A stretch of 18,555 nt of DNA, taken from CAZQRW01 sp964596115. Lineage in GTDB: Bacteria; Hydrothermota; UBA3072; B12-G15. Within the stretch, counting starts at the first letter, position 1, and each line of letters opens with the position of its first letter. The position numbers and the translations under genes were made by a program. The stretch is from assembly GCA_964596115.1 (NCBI GenBank), contig CAZQRW010000041.1, forward strand, positions 1 through 18,555, given 5' to 3'. The notes under the pieces were generated by a model that saw only the letters and a program-made list of their open reading frames with translations, made no database searches and had not been told where the DNA came from. This document shows, in pieces, positions 14,949-18,555 of this stretch.

Positions 14949-15886
14949 AAAAAGTATTAAAAGAACTTATAAAAATCGCCATCACTGTCCTTATCTTTTT
15001 TATACTTTTTAGACGTATCCCATTCCATGATGTTGTAAGTACCCTCCAGGGAAGCAAACCCCAATATTTCATTATAGCAGGTGTATTGTTTTTCTTATAT
15101 TACTTTTTCTTCTCTTCGAGATGGAAAACTCTTTTGAATGCTATTGGAATAAAGATTTCAGAAGAGAAGGCATACATATACATTATTATAAGTTTTTTCT
15201 TTAATAACATTCTTCCAAGTGCAGTAGGTATGGATGCTGTGAGATCTATTTATGCAGGTGGTAAAGAAAAATTTTCAGGTGCCTTTGCCTCTTCTATAAT
15301 GGAGAGGGCATTGGGGATGAGTGCCATTCTATTTATAGGGCTTTTCAGCATATTCCGTAGGATAGAAAATGGATTAATTTTATTTTTGATATATTTAGGG
15401 CTTATCCTTCTAATATTTATCCTTTATCTTGTCCTTACTGGTATAAAATTTAAGTGGCTTAAGAATTTTATATTGAAGATAAAGTTTCTTAATCTTGGTG
15501 AGGAGATAAGGAAATTCTATAGGGCATTGAAAGAATACAGGGATAAAAGACGGGTAATCGTGATTGGCTTCTTACTTTCAATCTGTGTTCAAATGATGAT
15601 TGTTTTCATTAACTATATGATTGTAAAGGGCCTGAACCTTGATATATCTATTTTCCATCTTATAACCTATCTGCCCCTGATAACAATCGTAAGTTTAATT
15701 CCTATTACAATAAATGGACTTGGCTTAAGAGAATCTGCATATGTTCTTCTTTTTAATGCAGCAGGTTTACCTGGCAATCAGTCTTTGAGTCTTTCGCTTA
15801 TGTTTTATTTTATTAGTGTTATTGCAAGCATCAGTGGAGGAATTGCATTTCTCTTCTTGAGGGAGAAACGGAAAGACAGGATATAA
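14945..15886 (+). CDS. Flippase-like membrane protein (lysylphosphatidylglycerol synthase TM / UPF0104 family)
   Basis: A 313-aa polytopic membrane protein with about seven or eight helices (near 10-22, 41-56, 77-95, 122-137, 143-164, 203-228, 237-256, 280-305). The family marks are FFNNILPSAVGMDAVR (85-100), SIMERALG (117-124) and ITINGLGLRES (254-264), as in the transmembrane part of MprF and archaeal AglD. Members flip or handle lipid or lipid-linked sugar. There is no cytosolic aminoacyl-transferase domain, so it does not make lysyl-lipid. It starts in the stop of the surface protein and ends the operon. The substrate is unknown. Confidence 0.85.
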   Translation: MKKVLKELIKIAITVLIFFILFRRIPFHDVVSTLQGSKPQYFIIAGVLFFLYYFFFSSRWKTLLNAIGIKISEEKAYIYIIISFFFNNILPSAVGMDAVRSIYAGGKEKFSGAFASSIMERALGMSAILFIGLFSIFRRIENGLILFLIYLGLILLIFILYLVLTGIKFKWLKNFILKIKFLNLGEEIRKFYRALKEYRDKRRVIVIGFLLSICVQMMIVFINYMIVKGLNLDISIFHLITYLPLITIVSLIPITINGLGLRESAYVLLFNAAGLPGNQSLSLSLMFYFISVIASISGGIAFLFLREKRKDRI

Positions 15887-15956
15887 GAAGTGAGAAATGG
15901 GAAGTGGGAAGTGGGAATGCGAAAGTATAAAGACCGTGGAAACTGAAAGAACGTGA
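15887..15956. repeat. Heptad repeat tract and intergenic module (copy 2)
   Basis: Directly after the stop codon, 7-base units run GAAGTGA, GAAATGG, GAAGTGG, GAAGTGG, GAATGCG (15887-15921). Next comes GAAAGTATAAAGACCGTG (15921-15938), which matches the copy near 2152 at 17 of 18 bases, then GAAAGAACGTG (15945-15955), repeated at the very end of the window (18545-18555). No stem-loop terminator is visible. The tract looks like a repeat family scattered between genes. Confidence 0.65.
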
Positions 15957-15979
15957 ATCATCAGACTGTTTGAAAACTC

Positions 15980-16007
15980 TTGAACTTTTTTCTATTTATG
16001 GTAAAAT
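15980..16007 (+). promoter_or_regulatory. Promoter candidate upstream of the beta-helix gene
   Basis: TTGAAC (15980-15985) and TAAAAT (16002-16007) are 16 bases apart. This is the only promoter-like pair in the gap, and a transcript from it would cross the orphan sorting-tail remnant before reaching the ATG at 16186. Moderate match only. Confidence 0.35.
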
Positions 16008-16015
16008 AACATAAT

Positions 16016-16177
16016 TTGAAGCAAAGAATAGGAAGGTGTATAAAAACACCAATAAAGGGAAAAATGAACCCAGGGATATATAGAATAAATATAGATGGTT
16101 TTCCATCAGGTGTATATTTTTACAGAATTAAAGCAGGAAAAATGCTAAAAACTGGTAAGTTTAAAAAAATAATATAG
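16016..16177 (+). pseudogene. Orphan type IX sorting-domain remnant
   Basis: This frame, too short to be called by size, encodes the last part of a Por (type IX) secretion C-terminal domain. It reads GRCIKTPIKGKMNPG then GFPSGVYFYRIKAGKMLKTG, ending GKFKKII and a TAG at 16175. It aligns with the tail of the next gene (GRVIKRV, then SGVYFYKIK, then GKFILLK), and 17 bases (TCAGGTGTATATTTTTA) are identical at 16106 and 18196. The frame is open back to a stop at 16007-16009 with no ATG before 16064. The ATG at 16064 has AAAGGGA in front of it, so a 37-aa peptide could be made, but the simpler reading is the 3' end of a deleted secreted-protein gene. Confidence 0.7.
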
Positions 16178-16185
16178 GAGGGAAA

Positions 16186-18267
16186 ATGTTATTTATAATA
16201 TTTTCACTGGTTATTACGGTTGACACAACAGGGCTTGAAGGAGAGAGCCTTCAGATAGCCATTGATTCACTGTCAAATGTACCTGGTATAGATACGGTCT
16301 TCTTAATGCCAGGAAAATATCATCTCAATATAAACCCTGACCCTTACGGCTATCAAGGATTGTTAATGAAAGCCAAAACAGTTTTAATGAGTATGAATGC
16401 AGAATCCTGCACATTGACAGCATCTTCTGAATCTGGACTTGATACTGCCAAACATGTAATTTTTGATAACTACGAATCTCTTGATACAATTGTTGTAAAA
16501 AATCTTACTATAATGGATGGAAGGACTAATCCATATGAAGGAGGGGGTATTTCATTTTATAACGTCTCAGGGGTTACCGTTGACTCCTGCATTTTCGCAA
16601 ACTGCAATGGTTGGGCGAGTGCTGTAATTTATGGTGAAAATGCAAAAATTTCAGGTAATATATTTCAGCATAATTCATCAGATAAAGCAGTGCTCTATTT
16701 TTGTGGAGTACATTCGGAAATTTTTAATAATTTTGTTGATTCAAACATTGGCTCAGGAATATATTTGGAAGGGTGTATAAACGTTACTCTTCATAACAAT
16801 ACTATAAAGAATAATTGTAATAATGGAATATGGATTGTAGGTTCCGATTCCATTTCATCCCACGGTGATACGATAGCAGAAAATAGAAGTTGTCTCACTA
16901 AAAATATATTAAAGCAAACTATCGTTGGATATGGTGCCCATATAGAGAATACCACTGTTTCCTTTGAAAATTGCGCATTCATTCATAACCACGCTGATAA
17001 CTTTTTTTCAACTGGTGGAGGCAATATCGGTATTGGGGACAATTCAAATGTAGACATAAAAAAAAGTATAATAAAGGAAGGGGGTGTTGAGAATGATGGG
17101 GGTGGAATATATATATCAAACTCTAACCTATACTTGGCAAATGTTCTCATTGAAGAGAATCATTCTTTTAATGGTGGTGCAATATTCTTGACAGATACTG
17201 CATATGTTGGAATTAAAAAAAGTATTCTTAGAGTTAACTATGGTGTCAATAATACCTTTTTTGTGGAGAATTCATCAAATCTGAGTATAGAAAAGTGTGT
17301 GATAATGAGTAATTTTTCAGACTCTAATAAAACTGTTATCTTTGACACATTACATAGTAAGGTTGGTATAGATAGTTCATTCATTGTTGATAATAGTAAT
17401 TATATCTTAAGGCTTGCAGGAGATGGTGATTCTATTAGGGTAAATAACTCAAATATCTATTACAATACATTCCAGCAGGATACAGAGATATACAATAATT
17501 CGTCTATTTCAATGAATATAAAAAACAACTTCTGGTGGGTTAAGACAGATGGTGAGATTTCATCTATAATATATGGTCCAAACAATCATTCAGGATTCTA
17601 TACAGATTTTATTCCTGGTGTTCCTGGAGAGCCTTTATCCGTTGATTCTGTAGTAAACTATGATAGTATATATAGTAATAAAATTGACACACTATGGTCA
17701 CCGGGGAAACTATATTTAAGATATTATGGTATGGACAGAAATCCAGATATTACAGAGGCAGCAATTGTTATTGTCTCTTCTGATATATATCCAACAGGTA
17801 TTAGTGTTGCCCTTTCAGAAACAGATACAAATTCAGGTATATATGAGGGTGAGGTTCAGGTAGCGGAGAATAGAAATTCTTCTAATATATTTGATGACGA
17901 TGTCTTCAATTTGATTAGGGCAGATTCAACAGGTGATAATATACATATAAAACCAAATATTGATACTACAATAGACTGTATTGTTTATTATAAAACGGGT
18001 TCAGGGATTAAAGAGAGAGACTTTTATATACATCCCATAAACAAAATATCCAGGGGTAGAATTAAATTTGAGTTATTTCTTTTGAAAAGTACTAATATAA
18101 AAATGGATATATTTGATATTACAGGGAGGGTTATAAAGAGAGTAAATAGAAGGTATAGTAGTGGAAGTCATACGATTGCCATAAAGCTTGAGAAGTCAGG
18201 TGTATATTTTTATAAGATAAAGTTTAACAGAGAAATTATAAATGGTAAATTTATACTTCTGAAATGA
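16186..18267 (+). CDS. Secreted right-handed beta-helix protein with type IX sorting domain
   Basis: A 693-aa surface or secreted protein. A short signal-like segment (MLFIIFSLVITV) leads into a parallel beta-helix of about residues 20-470. It shows recurring short strands with Asn-rich turns and glycine patches, such as EGGGISFYN, NDGGGIYISNSN and FNGGAIFLTD, as in pectate-lyase-like folds. An Ig-like domain follows (about 500-605; AAIVIVSSD, then LSETDTNSGIYEGEV). The last 78 residues are a Por/type IX sorting domain: IKMDIFDITGRVIKRV, SGVYFYKIK and a final GKFILLK. The domain order suggests carbohydrate binding or cleavage outside the cell, but no catalytic residues can be assigned. A GGAGGG ribosome site precedes the ATG. 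Its helical repeats are not sequence-identical. Confidence 0.85.
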   Translation: MLFIIFSLVITVDTTGLEGESLQIAIDSLSNVPGIDTVFLMPGKYHLNINPDPYGYQGLLMKAKTVLMSMNAESCTLTASSESGLDTAKHVIFDNYESLDTIVVKNLTIMDGRTNPYEGGGISFYNVSGVTVDSCIFANCNGWASAVIYGENAKISGNIFQHNSSDKAVLYFCGVHSEIFNNFVDSNIGSGIYLEGCINVTLHNNTIKNNCNNGIWIVGSDSISSHGDTIAENRSCLTKNILKQTIVGYGAHIENTTVSFENCAFIHNHADNFFSTGGGNIGIGDNSNVDIKKSIIKEGGVENDGGGIYISNSNLYLANVLIEENHSFNGGAIFLTDTAYVGIKKSILRVNYGVNNTFFVENSSNLSIEKCVIMSNFSDSNKTVIFDTLHSKVGIDSSFIVDNSNYILRLAGDGDSIRVNNSNIYYNTFQQDTEIYNNSSISMNIKNNFWWVKTDGEISSIIYGPNNHSGFYTDFIPGVPGEPLSVDSVVNYDSIYSNKIDTLWSPGKLYLRYYGMDRNPDITEAAIVIVSSDIYPTGISVALSETDTNSGIYEGEVQVAENRNSSNIFDDDVFNLIRADSTGDNIHIKPNIDTTIDCIVYYKTGSGIKERDFYIHPINKISRGRIKFELFLLKSTNIKMDIFDITGRVIKRVNRRYSSGSHTIAIKLEKSGVYFYKIKFNREIINGKFILLK

Positions 18268-18555
18268 TAATTGATAACGACTGATCTATTCTTTCAAGGG
18301 CACTCATTGTTCAACCTGTTGAATCAAGAGGGGCGTTTATATCTATACTCTCACCTTTTGCATTAACAAGATCTCTTTTAGATTTTTCAAAGTGGAAACA
18401 GAAAAACCGTAAATCTAGAGAAAAAAAGAAAGACGAGATTGCCACACAGAACGACAGCAAGCATAATAGTTCGCAATGACGAAAAAGGCGAGATTATCAG
18501 CCTGAGAGGTACAGGGGAGCCGAACTCATAATGGCAACATTGAGGAAAGAACGTG
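18268..18555. other. Gap after the beta-helix gene
   Basis: This 288-base stretch has no supportable gene. A 64-codon open frame (18285-18479) has no start codon and runs into the palindromic repeat. The final 11 bases, GAAAGAACGTG, match the intergenic module at 15945-15955, so the repeat family probably continues past the window. No intrinsic terminator follows the beta-helix stop. Confidence 0.5.
18434..18495. repeat. Palindromic GAGATTGCC...CGCAATGACG intergenic repeat
   Basis: CGAGATTGCC at 18434-18443 faces TCGCAATGACG at 18471-18481, giving inverted ATTGC/GCAAT arms about 30 bases apart. CGAGATT recurs at 18489-18495, 55 bases downstream, as if a second unit begins. The reverse reading (CGTCATTGCG...GGCAATCTCG) is the pattern of a REP-like repeat seen between genes in many unrelated bacteria; this copy is degenerate in its centre. 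No transposase is nearby. Confidence 0.5.

Noticed and set aside
18285..18479. 64-codon open frame after the beta-helix gene
   Set aside because: It has no ATG, GTG or TTG, no recognised family, and its end runs into the palindromic repeat; at most a decayed fragment.

Overview
This is an AT-rich, gene-dense stretch of bacterial chromosome with no visible plasmid, phage or insertion-sequence machinery. Several signs point to an uncultured Gram-negative bacterium of the FCB / candidate-division WOR-3 kind. A large beta-helix protein ends in a Por (type IX) secretion sorting domain, and there is an outer-membrane-like beta protein. Genes are tightly packed with many 4-base ATGA stop/start overlaps, and gaps between operons carry degenerate 7-base repeats. 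The phylum is inferred from gene content and is not proven.

Layout. (1) 105-2029, + strand: a membrane-anchored SagB-type nitroreductase, a GNAT acetyltransferase and a SAM methyltransferase, behind a near-consensus promoter at 20-48. (2) 2030-2366: repeat-rich gap with a promoter at its right end. (3) 2367-4123, +: a PlsY-like acyltransferase overlapping a CrtQ/HpnB-like glycosyltransferase. (4) 10461 down to 4133, - strand: a seven-gene operon, ilvE, an unrecognised duplicated-domain protein, rsmI, a CDP-alcohol phosphatidyltransferase, myo-inositol-1-phosphate synthase, tmk and a carboxyl-terminal processing protease. It meets region 3 tail to tail with only 9 bases between stop codons. 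(5) 10462-10650: divergent promoters. (6) 10651-15886, +: a COG2403 P-loop GTPase (cyclic 2,3-diphosphoglycerate synthetase-like), carbamate kinase, an isoaspartyl peptidase/asparaginase, an envelope protein of unknown function and a flippase-like membrane protein. (7) 15887-16185: 7-base repeats, a promoter candidate and the orphan C-terminal sorting tail of a lost secreted protein. (8) 16186-18267, +: the secreted beta-helix protein. (9) 18268-18555: gap with a palindromic repeat of the GAGATTGCC...CGCAATGACG type.

How the genes fit together. The most coherent unit is inositol-1-phosphate synthase translationally coupled to a CDP-alcohol phosphatidyltransferase. Together they would convert glucose-6-phosphate into an inositol phospholipid (or related inositol phosphodiester), which is uncommon outside actinobacteria, some Bacteroidetes and archaea/hyperthermophiles. 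The COG2403-arcC-asparaginase block looks like a nitrogen/carbamoyl-phosphate unit whose GTPase partner has no settled role. Two results depend on reading below gene-caller level. tmk is full length only if translation starts at an ATT codon at 6242-6240. A short type IX sorting-domain remnant sits directly in front of the beta-helix gene. I see no tRNA, rRNA, CRISPR array, convincing intrinsic terminator or complete mobile element. No clear new defence or biosynthetic system is visible; the novelty lies in the unknown operon partners, the repeats and the non-standard start.
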